A stretch of 64,000 bases of DNA from Ryuthela nishihirai (Eukaryota > Arthropoda > Arachnida > Araneae > Heptathelidae): assembly GCA_038380435.1 (NCBI GenBank), contig JAWZYU010000011.1, positions 79,853,501-79,917,500 of the forward strand, read 5' to 3'. The notes beneath the pieces are model-generated. The model was not told where the DNA came from. It did no database searches and was given only the letters and a program-made list of their open reading frames with translations. Made by a program: the position numbers and the translations under genes. Below, in pieces: positions 11,210 through 25,524 of the stretch (position 1 is the stretch's first letter; each line of letters begins with the position of its first letter).

Positions 11210-13100
11210 GCCAGAAGTTTTCAGGAAACTAAGTCATACAGAGCATTTCTGACACAAACCAAAGAAATTTTACACGTGAAATTATGTAATGAAGAATATT
11301 CATTGAAAAACATCTCAATTCTGATACATAGAAAAGAGAAGCTATATGTCTAGGAAATATGCAAAAAAAAGTTTCAAAGTCAAGCCTCAGCTGTAATTAT
11401 CATTATTTCTCAAAACAGTGCAGAAGACTCAAATGCTTAACAAAAACTTCAGAGTTCTTCAATTACATTTTCATTCACAAGGAAAAGAGAGACCACATAT
11501 CTGTGAAATGAGTAGCAACAAATGTGTACAAAAAACTCATCTTAAATCCCATTATCTGACATACACAAAGGAGAGGCCACATATCTGTGAAGTAAAAGTT
11601 TCAGAATAAACACTGGGTTGAAATTTTATCTTACTCACATGAAAAAGAGGCCTCATACGAAATATGCAGAAATTCATTTACAACAAAGCGAAGTCTTGAA
11701 TATCAACAACAGGGTTCATCCAGTTCAAGACAATTTTCCTCTATGCACACATTGACCTGCAGCATAACGGTGTTCACAAGTTGTTATTATGAAGTGCTTT
11801 GATGTCAAATGTTACTAATGTAACAGAAAATTTCAGTTACACAGAAGAGAAAGCCCCATGTTAGTGGTATATGTAATAAGCAATTTACGAGTAAGACTTT
11901 CATATTAAGGTCAATTATCATACACTCACAGGAGAGAAGCCACATGCCTCTGAAATGCGTGACAAAGAACTGATACAAAAAGCTCGCATAAACAATCATT
12001 ATGTGACATAAAAGAGGATTGACATGCAAGTGAAATATGTAACAAGGAATTTGTGTGAAAAGAATGGCCTAGAAATTTTTATCTGACACATATGAAAGAG
12101 AAGTGACGTATTGAAATATGTAACAAGGAATTTGCTGATAAATGGTATCTTAAGACCAATTACCTGAACAAAAATTTAAAAAAATTAAAACTTCGTATAT
12201 ATGAAATATGGAAACATAGATTTCTAACTAAAGGATCCATGCAACTACATTGTCAGAAACACAGAGAAGTCGTATGTTTGTGAAATATTCTATGATATCC
12301 AGTCTTAAGAGACATTTTCTAGCTCACCCAGAGAAAGCCACATTTTCGAAATGTCTAAAATGGAATTTTCAGAGAAGTCTCATCTTAGGAGTCGTTTATT
12401 TAAACATACAGCAGAAAAGCAGCATATATGTGAAATATATAATAAGATGTTTACCCAGAAGTGTTCACTTAAAAAGTATTATCTGACACACACAGGGGAA
12501 AAACCACATGAGTGTGAAATATGTAACAGGAAATTTGCAGAGAAGTCTACACTTAGGAGTCATTTTCTGACTCACACAGGTGAAAGGCCACACGAATACA
12601 AAACAATAATAAGAAAAAAGTGTAATAAGAAATTTGCACTAAGGTCTACACTTAGGAATCATTCTCACACACACCAGGGATAAGCAGCATGTATGTGAAA
12701 TACGTAATAAAAAATTTCCAAGGAAGGCTACACACTTTGGAGTCACTTTCTTACACACACAGAGGAAAAGCAGTATGAGTGTGAAATATGTAATAAGAAA
12801 TTTGCAAAAACTTCTTATCTAAGGATTTCGTGAGACACACAAGGGAAAAGCAGCATGTGTGTGAAATATGCAATAAGAAATTTTGGACAATCTCTGTTCT
12901 TAGAGAACATTTTCGGACAAACACAGGAGAAAAACTATATTTATGTGAAATATGCAATAAGAAATTTGCAAATAAGTGTACTCTTAGAAAGAATTTCCTG
13001 ATACACACAGGGGAAATATGTAATAAGGAATTTCGAGCAAGCATTAATCTTAGAAATCATATTGGTACACACACAGGGGAAAAGCCACATTTTATGTGAA
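11210..13100 (+). pseudogene. Decayed C2H2 zinc-finger array
   Basis: Repeated 84-base units translate as the linker-plus-finger pattern [19 protein letters not shown]. The best stretch, 12351-12683, contains CEICNRKFAEKSTLRSHFLTH (C-x2-C-x12-H-x3-H) and a TGERPHEY linker. A second, 12830-13099, has [21 protein letters not shown]. Earlier pieces near 11418-11609 and 11640-12180 keep only scraps such as CEMSSNKC. Frame shifts and stops separate almost every finger, and cysteines and histidines are lost in many. Such proteins bind DNA when intact; this copy cannot make one. At least ten finger remnants are present. No KRAB or BTB domain was seen. The array stops about 30 bp before the LINE copy at 13133. 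Confidence 0.85.
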
Positions 13101-13132
13101 AGAAACAGCGCCACCCATTATCCTATATTATG

Positions 13133-13875
13133 GCTGTTGATGAGACTGGTAGTAGAGTAGGTTTGGTTATAAACAGAGAGAAAACTAAAGTGATGAAAAT
13201 TGGTCAGGCAGACTGTGATTCAGTTAATCTGAATAGTTGCAGTCTTGAGCAGGTGTCACAGTTTAATTATCTTGGGAGCTATGTAACAGATAATGGTGAT
13301 GTGCGGCATGAGATTAACAGACGAATAGGGATTGCTGCCAGGACTTTTAAGAATCTGCGGAGAGTGTGGAGAAATAGGCGTATACACCTAAAGACTAAAA
13401 TTAGACCGTATAATAGTTTGGTTCTTTCTAGGGTTAGTTATGGTAGTGAAACTTGGACACTTTGTAAACAAGATAACAGGAAACTCGATGCTTTTGATTC
13501 CAGATGCTTACGCAGTATCTTGGGCATTAGGTGGTTCAACTTTGTAACTAATGATGAGGTTAGGCAAAGGAGTTTGCAACCTCCTTTAAGCAGCATATTG
13601 TGCAGAGAGAGACTCCGTTGGTTTGGCCATGTTGCCCGTATGAATAATTATAGATTGGCGAATAGGGTTATGAACAGTGTGCCTAAAGGCCTCAGAAGGA
13701 GGGGGAAACCTAGGATGCGGTGGACAGAAAATGTTAAACAGGACCTTGTCAGGATTGGTGTGCAGTGGCTGGATGCAGCAGATGTAGCTCAGGACAGATA
13801 TGCTTGGAGAATTAAACTGCATGGTCTGGTTGGACCTCCATAACCCATGGCTGCTTGAGGATGATGATGATAAAG
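13133..13875 (+). mobile_element. RTE-clade LINE copy A, 5'-truncated
   Basis: The frame 13130-13843 covers the C-terminal third of the LINE protein, beginning just after the RT YADD region (AVDETGSRVGLVINREKTKV) and running through the thumb (FNYLGSYVTDNGDVRHEINR), VSYGSETWTLC and RWFGHVARM to the end. It is open throughout, although the element is truncated and cannot move by itself. The 3' end is GGCTGCTTGAGG followed by a short GAT repeat. It is fused downstream of zinc-finger debris, and its first codons come from flanking sequence. 5' truncation is expected from target-primed reverse transcription. Confidence 0.9.
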
Positions 13876-14164
13876 CTTTGAACCCAAGTAACCTTGAGAG
13901 ACAAAATGTTAAATTAGTCTTAAATATTTTTAATGATTTTTGTAGTTAATGGACTTTTAGAAATAGGAAAAAAGCACAAATTGTTACATTACCAAGATAC
14001 ATCAGATGTCATTAAGTTCGTTTTAATATGATGGCATATTGTAAATGTAAAATCACCTTTTTAAGGTGAATGCTTGAATAACAAACACCAAATGCCATTT
14101 AACGTGTTCAGAGTCAGATGAAAACGTCTCATTTCTGAATTCTTTCCTGAATAAATGTACGCGT

Positions 14165-14270
14165 CATTTTTCTGCTGAGGTCCTGCCATCCTCTCAAACC
14201 TTATACTATGGCATATAAACTAACAGGCTCCTGTCAGACCTCTGTGTCAAGCAGCTGCTTGAGGGGGTAT
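14165..14270 (+). mobile_element. S1 SINE body and 3' end
   Basis: TTCTGCTGAGGTCCTGCCAT, ACTATGGCATATAAACTAAC and AAGCAGCTGCTTGAGGGGGT match the family. The tRNA-like head is absent, so the copy is 5'-truncated. Confidence 0.7.
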
Positions 14271-14545
14271 TTATTTTACTTTATTGTTGGCTAGAGAAAT
14301 GGGAACAGATGAGTTGCACAACTGGTATGCTAACGAAAGAAACCCATTCTTCATTAAGACTTAGTACATATTCATTGCTTGAAATTGCTTCATATTGTAC
14401 CTCTGAACTCAAAATATATTTTACCTAGTATATCAAACTGTTTAAACTGATAATTTAGTGAGTCGTTTCGGCCTCTACAGGCAGTTAGCTGGAAGCCAAT
14501 ATAATATAAGTATGTCAATTATTTGAATGTGAAACAAAATTAAGA

Positions 14546-15101
14546 GTGCAGTCACTGTTGAAACTTCCCACTAAGTCAAGTGGTAAAATTAAAATAACCG
14601 ATTTGGATTTTAAAGATGATTTTAACGAAATGAATTTTATGTATATTAGCTTAAATTTTAACATTACAGTGCTTCCTTCAGATTTGTCTGATTGTGATAA
14701 CTCTCTTCCTGTAATTGCATACGTAGCAGATTATTGTGTATTTTCAGTTTTGAAAAGTTTGAAATGTGATCATTGTAAATATTTACTATTACTTGATAAA
14801 AAAGTAAAATTGGATGTAAAATTTAAGAATTTACAAAAATTTGATAGAGGCAGTCTTTTTTTGCCCAAATGAGATAGTAATTAATGTTGTATTACTAAAT
14901 GATATTACTATGAAAAAATTGTGTACTGAATTTGAAGAAGAATTTATGGAAATGGCAAATCAAAGAAATGTTGTTACTTTAAAAACAACCAGTCTTTTAC
15001 ATGATGCAGAATTACTTGATTATCATTCAAGTTGTGAATTTGGCCACTGTATTGGAAAAACTCTAGAAATGAATATCTGGTGTTCAACAAATATATTTTA
15101 A
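14546..15101 (+). pseudogene. DNA transposase C-terminal fragment, P-element/THAP-like
   Basis: Two frames that overlap with a one-base shift (14546-14872 and 14841-15101) form one protein tail. Visible motifs are IAYVADYCVFSVLKSLKC followed by DHCKYLL (the Y-(V/I)-A-G-Y and C-x2-C pattern) and FDRGSLFFCPNEIVI (the RGGL-PS pattern). These resemble the C-terminal part of P-element/THAP9-like transposases. The catalytic core and any THAP zinc domain are missing. Codon use is very AT-rich like its surroundings. A hAT-like origin is an alternative. Only about 180 residues remain. Confidence 0.4.
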
Positions 15102-15288
15102 AAAAATGATTGTTTGTAAGAGAATTTGGGAAATAAGAAAAAATGTCTTAGTGCCAAAAAAAATTGTCTACCTTCAATAAATAGTATCCACAGAGTTGGA
15201 CTCCACTGTTGGCTTTGAAATTAATAAAATACTACTGTATATGTTAAATAGAAAACCACTGTTGGCTTTGAAATTAATAGTTTTGTTG

Positions 15289-15440
15289 GCATGTGGGATT
15301 TGAACCATATCTCTCCAGGTATAGGCCATAGTGTTCTAAGACCACTAAACTAATAAGTTCTATTAGTAGAAAAAAGGCAGAGTCTGTTAGTTTAGTGGTC
15401 TTACACCACTGGCTTGTATCTGGAAAGATGTATACCTAAA
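15289..15440. mobile_element. Inverted pair of tRNA-like SINE heads (family S2)
   Basis: On the minus side (15289-15355) the complement gives TTAGTGGTCTTAGAACACTA and a B-box-like GGTTCAAATCCC. On the plus side (15385-15440) the same head begins TTAGTTTAGTGGTCTTACAC. The two heads face each other with about 30 bp between them. Confidence 0.55.
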
Positions 15441-16201
15441 TGATTTAATCTTTCTTTACCAGGCTGCATAGAATTATATTTTTAACAATTGAAGATTGAT
15501 TAGAGACTATTTTCTTTACATTTGGGAGGTTAGTTGAGCGATATGTTATCAAATCTTAAGTCATAGATTTACAGGTAGCTTTGTAAACCATAATGTATAT
15601 GTGCTTGCAGTAAATTGTAGTTTGTAAAGTTTAGATGTACTTATCCTGCTAGTTTTTGAATATGTATTCCATCGAAAGGTTGTATCCGTGTCCTATAAAT
15701 TCAGTTTAATCACTAAGAAAAAGTATTTCAATTAAATCATAACTGCAATTGTAACAGTTAAAGCTATTACAGTATATCATTAATTTGTAGTTCACATTTG
15801 TCAATAAAATTGTTCTGAAGAATTTTTGTGTTTTATTTTTCCTTTTAATGTAACAGACTAGTTTTCCATAACAATTTATATGTCATAATTATATTATCAA
15901 TGGTAAAAAAACTGGATCAATTATTGACAGCATTTATCAGGAAAAATATGTGAAGGAAATGATTTTATTTTTGTTAAATTTAATCGAGTAATTATTCGCA
16001 TTTTACCTTATTTTTAAACATATTGTGTCATTGTAATTATACGTAGACCGATTATGACGCTCCTGGTAATTTATATATCGTTATACATGTTCAGAGAACG
16101 TTAAACGACGATTACTCTGTATTTTCAGTCATCGATTTAGCACAATTACAAATTAAGATCTATTTTAGTTTCAACGTCTTCCTTTATTTTAAAGTTTGCC
16201 A

Positions 16202-16256
16202 TAGAAATATTACATTAATGTACATATAATATATGTACATTAATGTAATATTTCTA
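16202..16256. repeat. Perfect short palindrome
   Basis: Arms of 27 bp (16202-16228 and 16230-16256) containing TACATTAATGTACATATA are exact complements with a single-base centre. The right arm runs into a TA repeat (16255-16283). Confidence 0.85.
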
Positions 16257-16422
16257 TATATATATATTATATATATATATTATACATACAATATAATCAT
16301 ACTATGTTAATCAGTTTTTGAGCACAGTATCAAACAAAAATGCCCACCGACCTTATAAAAAAGTTGCTGGATTTGCGACGGTAATACTACGTGCGCAGGA
16401 ACCACTGTAGATCCACCGGATG

Positions 16423-16430
16423 TGACGTCA
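16423..16430. promoter_or_regulatory. CRE-like TGACGTCA in a GC-richer patch
   Basis: The octamer TGACGTCA lies about 155 bp before the first EEF1E1-like segment, in a patch (16360-16620) that is less AT-rich than its surroundings. This is a plausible promoter remnant by position and motif only. Initiation was not inferred. Confidence 0.3.
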
Positions 16431-16529
16431 ATTTAGACTGCAAAGGCCTTGAGTCTCGAAGGTTACGGTATAGCACGTGAAAAGTAGGCTTGATTGCAGC
16501 AGCAGACGGTTTGTTTTGGAAGCAACAAC

Positions 16530-16612
16530 ATGGCTACCGGCCTGCTGCGTCAGCATCATGACTTCGACAGGGAAAGCGCTTTAGGGCGTCTCCTCTCATT
16601 CATACCTCCGTG
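16530..16612 (+). other. Short upstream frame with alternative donor
   Basis: ATG at 16530 opens 27 codons (MATGLLRQHH...LLSFIPP) ending in TGA at 16611-16613, which overlaps a perfect GTGAGT donor at 16610. It could be a first exon ending in phase 2, an upstream open frame in a leader, or chance. Its join to exon 2 would not keep the EEF1E1-like frame. Confidence 0.25.
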
Positions 16613-16700
16613 AGTTGAGCAGCTTGGTAGGTAAATCTCTGGAGTTCTTAATAAATCTTTTGAAAGTTAATTGCAAAGTGCTGTGGAAGAAAACAATAAG
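16585..16700 (+). pseudogene. EEF1E1: EEF1E1-like exon 1 (start codon not found)
   Basis: After a TAG at 16582 the frame is open for 38 codons and includes ELSSLVGKSLEFLINLLK, like the start of EEF1E1. It ends AATAAG|GTGAGA, a good donor, leaving two bases (phase 2). There is no ATG in this frame. An ATG at 16530 (ACAACATGGCTACC) opens another frame, MATGLLRQHHDFDRESALGR, ending at a stop overlapping an alternative donor (16610), and may be leader sequence. This is the least certain exon. Confidence 0.45.
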
Positions 16701-17284
16701 GTGAGAGAAGAGACGTAATTCGTCAAAATGAAATGTCGTATATTATGAGTTATGCGTAAATTGCTTATAGCCATATTAAATAATTATAAATGCTTAATTT
16801 TTGCATATTAGAGTCAATTTCAAAGCTGTAACCCTTATGGCTAATCTATGCCATTATAGTTTATTTCTGCTGCCGGTTATTTTGCAGTTTAGAATACTTT
16901 GGCAGAATAAAGTTCTGTCAGGTTTAATAGTTATCAGGCTTCACCGTATCATTAGAAATAAGTTTAGGCCCAAATTTCCAAGCCAGGCCTTAACCATTTT
17001 AATACTTATTTGAGATGCAGTTTATGGTTGCATATTATACCTATTTCTCAAAAATCAAGCATACGATGCTGAAAAATTAATCGAAAATTTTTAATAATTC
17101 ACTTAAACAGCCAGTTGAGGTAAACCGCAGAAAATTTTACAACCCTAAAATAATACCACGCTTTCAATAACATTCCGTGAAGTTTATGATATTCATATTA
17201 ATTACGAAATTATGTCAAATTGGCATAACAGAAGTCACATAGAGTACGTGAAAAGAGTTGTAAACATGAATCGGAAAATTTGAG

Positions 17285-17362
17285 TCTTCGTGGCTCTTGT
17301 GGCCTAGCCATTTAGCACATAGTGTGCAAAAAATGTGCTGCTCAGAGGTAAAATAATGTAAC
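17285..17362 (+). mobile_element. S3 SINE 3'-end fragment
   Basis: GCCATTTAGCACATAGTGTG, AAAAAATGTGCTGCTCAGAG and GTAAAATAATGTAACCC match only the last 80 bp of the S3 family. It lies 350 bp before the full-length copy. Confidence 0.6.
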
Positions 17363-17707
17363 CCAAATCTGGATTGAGTTGTGTCAGATTGGATTGCATC
17401 TCGGTCTTGAGTGGGGGGGGGGGGTTATTTTATACCTTACAAATTTGTTACCAGTTACGTCTCGATATAATTTTCGAAAAAAAAAACATACACTTAGGCT
17501 ATATAGAGCCTAAATGTATGTTTTTTTTTTGTTTTTTTTTTCTTCAAGTAGTACCCTGTAAAGAATTTGCATTGTGATCACTAGTTAAGTCTTAATTATA
17601 GCGCTTTTATTGTTTTGAGTGTGGAACTTTTTTTGGTAATTCTCAGGTCGCTTAAAATGCTCAATGAAGTAACTAAAGCAGCTAAATTACACATTCTTCT
17701 AAATGTT

Positions 17708-18096
17708 GGGGGCAGGGGTGGCTCAATCGGTAGGGTGCCAGGCTCGTAATCTGTACATCCCAGGTTCGAGTCTCTGCTGGGTCAGAATTGAGATTTATCT
17801 CCGCAAAATTCCCCACCCTGCCCACGGTCATTAGGGACACCGATGGTCTTGGAAAGGTCGCTGTCCATCGGATGGGACGTTAAGCCATGGCCCTGTGTGC
17901 AGGAGAGCCATACCCTGTGCACATTAAAGAACACGCTGGATGGCCTTGATGGGAGGCTACCATCTGTCTCCCAACAGCTGTTCCAGTGGGTCCCCTCCCC
18001 CAACCTTTTCTGAGCCTTCGGGGTCTTTGTGACCTGGCTATTTAGCCCATAGTGGGCAAAAAAAGTGCCGCTCAGAGGTAAAACAACCCAACTTCT
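17708..18096 (+). mobile_element. Full-length tRNA-derived SINE, family S3 reference copy
   Basis: About 390 bp. The tRNA-like head has an A box TGGCTCAATCGGTAGG and a B box GGTTCGAGTCT near 17764, the internal promoter of RNA polymerase III. The body contains CCCACCCTGCCCACGGTCAT, CATTAAAGAACACGCTGG, GGGAGGCTACCATCTGTCTC and TTTAGCCCATAGTGGGCAAA, and ends GAGGTAAAACAACCCAAC with no long poly-A. It sits in an intron of the EEF1E1-like locus. The same 3' half is amplified at 51752-53130, and a truncated copy broke exon 5 at 38049. Confidence 0.85.
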
Positions 18097-18099
18097 TCT

Positions 18100-19245
18100 A
18101 AGTGTTGACATTTCATCGTATTTATCATTTAATCATTTATGCATGTTCACTATAATGGCAATTATTTCGTTGAACAGCTATTCCCCATCCGTATTATAAA
18201 TAAACCACCATAAGGAAATAAAGTATATATATATATAATGCCATGGGCTGCATCTTAGAAATGCAAAAATCAGTATGAATATTAAAAAAATGCTTCAGGT
18301 GCTACTGCTGAGGTGGGCATTTTCACGACCATCAGTTTATACGTTTTCTAGGCCCTCATTGATTTCCACAGTTATCCGACTGCTGCATTATAAAAAAAAA
18401 AGCTCCAGAAAATAAATAATTTTTGTGTGTGGGGGGGGGGATTATAATGTGGTAGGCGATTTACTTGGAAATCACAGTTGGTGTTGTCCTAGCAGAGTTG
18501 TGCGACACCCGAGTTTTTCGTTACAAACCATAGCAATTTAAATCTCTGGAATATAAACGATTCAATTTAAGAAAATAACAGGCGTTAATATGTTATCTGT
18601 GACAAAATGCTAAAACAAAATGGCAGCTAAAATCATTTACAGCTTGTCAAAATGGGCGTTTTAAAGAACCCTGAGTAGAGATTCAGGAGAATTACACTTT
18701 TTTCCCCTCTTGTTTAGTAGTGACTTTTGGTGCAAACAATATGTTATATATATATAATTAAAAAGATATCATTTATGCAATGATTGTCATTGCTCTTATT
18801 GTGCTTTTTGTTTTTATATGTGGATTTTTTTTAATTTTGCAACTAACATTTTTCTTGGTGATGGTGTGTGTGACAGTTTTTAAATATAATTGAATAAAAT
18901 GAATTACTAGTAGTAAAAATGCTAGCCACAGGTATATAAAATAAATGTGTTTTTAAATGCCATATTCTATCAAAAGATGTTTTTCCAATGCTGAGACCCT
19001 AGCAAAGCTTTCAGATATATTTAAGAACAGTACATTATGTTATCACCATTCAGTTGTAAATAATTATATAACACATATGAAATTGCAAAAAGATGTTTTT
19101 TTTGCAATTTTACTTGATTTTTCTACTTACTCATTTTACTTCATAACTTATAGTTTATTTTATAGATTATTCTTGGAATTAAATGTTAAATTTTTAATAA
19201 ATATTAATTAGAAATATTGTGAGTAATATTTACTTCAAAACATAG
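18100..19245. other. AT-rich intron sequence
   Basis: No gene is supported. It contains short TA repeats near 18219-18238 and 18744-18757 and a G run near 18432-18440. It lies in the first intron of the EEF1E1-like locus. Confidence 0.6.
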
Positions 19246-19338
19246 GCAATTTATTTGAAAACAAAAGATGGAAGCAGAGAAATGGCATAATTTCTGCAGC
19301 CTTTTATATTGAGCTGTCTTCAAAACAAGGTTTTGTAG
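19246..19338 (+). pseudogene. EEF1E1: EEF1E1-like exon 2 with frame shift
   Basis: Acceptor CATAG|GCAATT and donor GTAG|GTGAGT bound 93 bases. One frame gives NGIISAAFYIELSSKQGFV, the conserved GST-N/C junction of the family, and ends with one base, matching exon 3. Joined to exon 1 in its phase, the first codons read RQFI then TGA, so a stop and a frame shift lie before the conserved part. Confidence 0.65.
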
Positions 19339-19435
19339 GTGAGTAAAGAAAATTTTCAATTATAATAGAAATAAGTATAGAAATGCTATTAAAAATTATA
19401 TTTTAAGGTGAAAATTTCCTCACTGTTTAAGCATG

Positions 19436-22713
<3,278 letters not shown>

Positions 22714-23104
22714 AAGGTAGCTAAAACACAATTAGTAGCATTAATAATTGTATTTGTTGCTGAATTCATCAGTAATAATCTTTAAATATAGAAAAAAAAA
22801 TCTTCATTTGAAATTATGTAAACTGATTTTGATCTTGACTGGCCCAAAAAATTTTGGGCCTCGTTCAATATCATTCTCAAAATACAGCTCAAGTGGTTAT
22901 TTTGTCTTAAGCTTTAAACTGTGTTCTTGAAATATTGATGTCTAAAATGCTGCTGTGTAGTATCTGTTGAGTGTGTCAATTGTTGCTTATAAGCATGATA
23001 AAGTTTTAAGTAAAAGTGATTTTATTTGTAATATTTAAGGTTAGACTATTGTGATTTCATATGCTTTTTAACATTTAGCTTTCATTATGTTAATAGTATT
23101 TACA

Positions 23105-23205
23105 TTTAATTTTTATGGAATAAGCATGTTTCTGGAGAGACATGGGTTCAAATCCTGCACATCGGCAAAACTTTCCACAAAAATATTTATTGGTTTATTG
23201 ATGTT
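23105..23205 (+). mobile_element. S2 SINE fragment
   Basis: GGAGAGACATGGGTTCAAAT with CCTGCACATCGGCAAAACTT, then TCCACAAAAATATTTATTGG, matches copies at 26245-26340 and 47208-47257. It has a tRNA-like B box GGTTCAAATCC. Confidence 0.55.
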
Positions 23206-23429
23206 AGAGTCAACAGGTAACTACGTGAAGCATATTTACTGTTTAAAGTATGAAATCTATGAGCAGCTATGGGGGTTTAACCAGAGTGTGCAATTTTGTC
23301 CTCCAAACTAATACATATACCAAACTAAATAAATACTTTATATTTTTGAGCCTTGTTAATACCTTAGGGACTGAACAAATTCTAAATATATTCTTTGTAC
23401 AAGTCCATTTCTTACGAAGTAATAGTTTA

Positions 23430-23885
23430 TTGTAATGAATAAAAGTCAAAAGAAATAAAAATAGGAAGAAAAAGAAAAGCAGGGCAAAAGATGAAGTTTT
23501 TTCAGTATATTCTCCTATTTTTAATACACATTAGATAATTGCTACAGATTTATTTACTAGCTGTTCCAGAACTACTAATGGTAGAGTAGTCGGGATACAC
23601 AGCTAGTTACTCAGCATGCATTTTCATGTAAAGGCCTAATAATATGCTGGTGTTTCAGGGAGCATAATTTTCACAGAAACTTCACCTTTTATTATTGTTG
23701 ATAGTCTATACATCTGATGTACGTTGCATATTATACATGAAAGCTACATAACAGCTAGTAAATAAATCTGTAGCAATTATCTAATGTGTATTAAAAATAG
23801 GAGAATATACTGAAAAAACTTCATCTTTTGCCCTGCTTTTCTTTTTCTTCCTATTTTTATTTCTTTTGACTTTTATTCATTACAA
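23430..23885. repeat. Inverted-repeat element, 136-bp arms
   Basis: The arms 23430-23565 and 23750-23885 are complementary in exact register (ATGAATAAAAGTCAAAAGAA on the left, its complement on the right). The 184-bp spacer has no coding content. The form is that of a fold-back element or MITE. Flanking duplications are not clear. Confidence 0.85.
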
Positions 23886-24263
23886 ATTAATGCAGATGGA
23901 TCTGCTACCTTCTAAAGCCGTGATTCTCAAACTTTTCTTGCTCATGGCACATTATTTTTCACCTTCAATACTCATGGCATATTAAAAATTTAAGTTGGGA
24001 AAATTACGGGATATGCATGAGCAGGTTGCCTTCAATAATAACCATTTCTGGGAGTCATTTTTAAATGCAGAGCTATTCTATTCAAGTTCTGATGTGTATT
24101 GTGGTTATGTAATATATTTGGATTTAACTTATTCAGGAATATTGCAGAATTATAATGCGAAGCATGTAAACTATCAATGGCACAAAACGAATAAATGTTA
24201 GAGTATAAAATTAGCTGGAAAGCTAAAAAGTGTCATTTTCAAATTTTTTTTCTTCTTTTCTAG

Positions 24264-24355
24264 GTGAAACACTTAAAGAGCAGGCAGCTACATATCAATG
24301 GCTTGAATACTGGAGTCTGAATTCTAATAGAAAAGAAATTAAAGCTTTTCTTGCT
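24264..24355 (+). pseudogene. EEF1E1: EEF1E1-like exon 3
   Basis: A pyrimidine-rich acceptor (TTCTTCTTTTCTAG) precedes 92 bases with an open frame, ETLKEQAATYQWLEYWSLNS and RKEIKAFLA, closed by donor GCT|GTAAGT. The entering phase fits exon 2 and the leaving phase (0) fits exon 4. The QWLEY core is typical of the EEF1E1 family. This exon is undamaged. Confidence 0.75.
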
Positions 24356-25039
24356 GTAAGTGTTTATAAAATATACTGTATTTTTTAATTTTTAGGATAG
24401 TTTTTTCTTCATTGCTATTGTTTTACTAGTAAATGATATACTCTTCTTTACGTGTATTGCATGCTTTCAATGTATGTGAATGAAAAGCCACGATCAAAGC
24501 TTCCTAACTATTAATTATTTTATAAAATAATGTCCATGGAGTTAAATCGAAAATCTTACCTAAATCTGTTAGAAATGGTAATTTTCAGCAATATTGCTGT
24601 AATATTTTAATGCCCAAGAAATCTCAGAAACAAGTAGAGAGTGTAAAGCCAAAGGAATAACAGTATTTGGACTAGTCTATTTCAAATTTTGAGCTTTGAA
24701 GGGTTATTGAAGCTGAAACATTTAATGGCAGATGTGACTTATGCTTAAGTGCTCTTTTCAAAATAATAAAAATATATGTTATATATATTTTTATGAATAA
24801 TTTCTTTTAACAGTTATTTGTTCTAATTAACTTTAGAAGTAAGTTTGATTATTAACAACACTGCTCTTAAGTATTTCAACTTCTACAACTGTTTAAGTAT
24901 TAAAACAAATATGAAAAATCATGATTAGAGAGATTCAGTGACAATTATCTGCAAAAAGATTTTTTTTCCCTTTCTAATATTATGGAATTTTGATTGGCCT
25001 GCTTGCAAATGGACCTGGATAATGCATGTGGCTTTGCTT

Positions 25040-25224
25040 CTGTTTCTGCTGAGATGTCACCTTCCCCAAAGACCTCAATGGCATATCATACTGGCATGCT
25101 CCTGTCAGTTCATATGCCCTAGTAGAAGGTCTACCCAGGTTCCTTTGATCAGTAGCCAACTGCACTAACCACTCAGTCACGGAAAAGCACCTGAAAAGCT
25201 CCATAACCTGAGCTTTTCAGGTGC
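25040..25224. mobile_element. Inverted S1 SINE pair with hairpin
   Basis: Plus-strand body phrases (TCTGCTGAGATGTCACCTTC, AATGGCATATCATACTGGCA) run into minus-strand body and head (CATATGCCCTAGTAGAAGGT, then the complement of the tRNA-like head). A perfect 14-bp hairpin, GCACCTGAAAAGCT and its complement, follows at 25187-25224. Confidence 0.55.
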
Positions 25225-25524
25225 AGATCCTAACTGTTTTAACATTTGTATTTTCACCTTTTGCCCACACCTAGCTTTTGGCGAGAAATGGGACCTCATT
25301 CAGCCTACAAAAAAAAAGTTCTGCTACCTAGGAAGAATGGCTTTAAATTTTTTCCAGTTGAATTTTGACTTATTCCCATGCCCTTAACCTGCTCTGAGCA
25401 TTGGGGTTTCTGCTCTCTGCCCAAATAGGACATTGTGAAAGGGAAAAAAATGCTGTTCAACTCTAACAGGATTCAATTATACCTCTTACTCTTCAATTAA
25501 ATATTTTGAGGCCTTAAGATTTTA

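Larger units (their letters stand above)
9910..13122. repeat. 18-bp inverted repeats flanking the zinc-finger region
   Basis: GATAATGGGTGGCGCTGT at 9910-9927 recurs as its exact complement at 13105-13122, right at the end of the zinc-finger debris. The GC-rich 18-mer is unlikely by chance in AT-rich DNA. It could mark the ends of a 3.2-kb transposon or be two fragments of a dispersed repeat. No clear target duplication is visible. Confidence 0.4.

Noticed and set aside
12751..13044. Minus-strand 97-codon frame with repeated [11 protein letters not shown] units
   Set aside because: It is the mirror of the zinc-finger repeats on the plus strand.
17760..18096. Functional tRNA gene at the head of the S3 SINE
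   Set aside because: A and B boxes are present, but the sequence continues into a SINE body repeated many times and no mature tRNA fold ends there.
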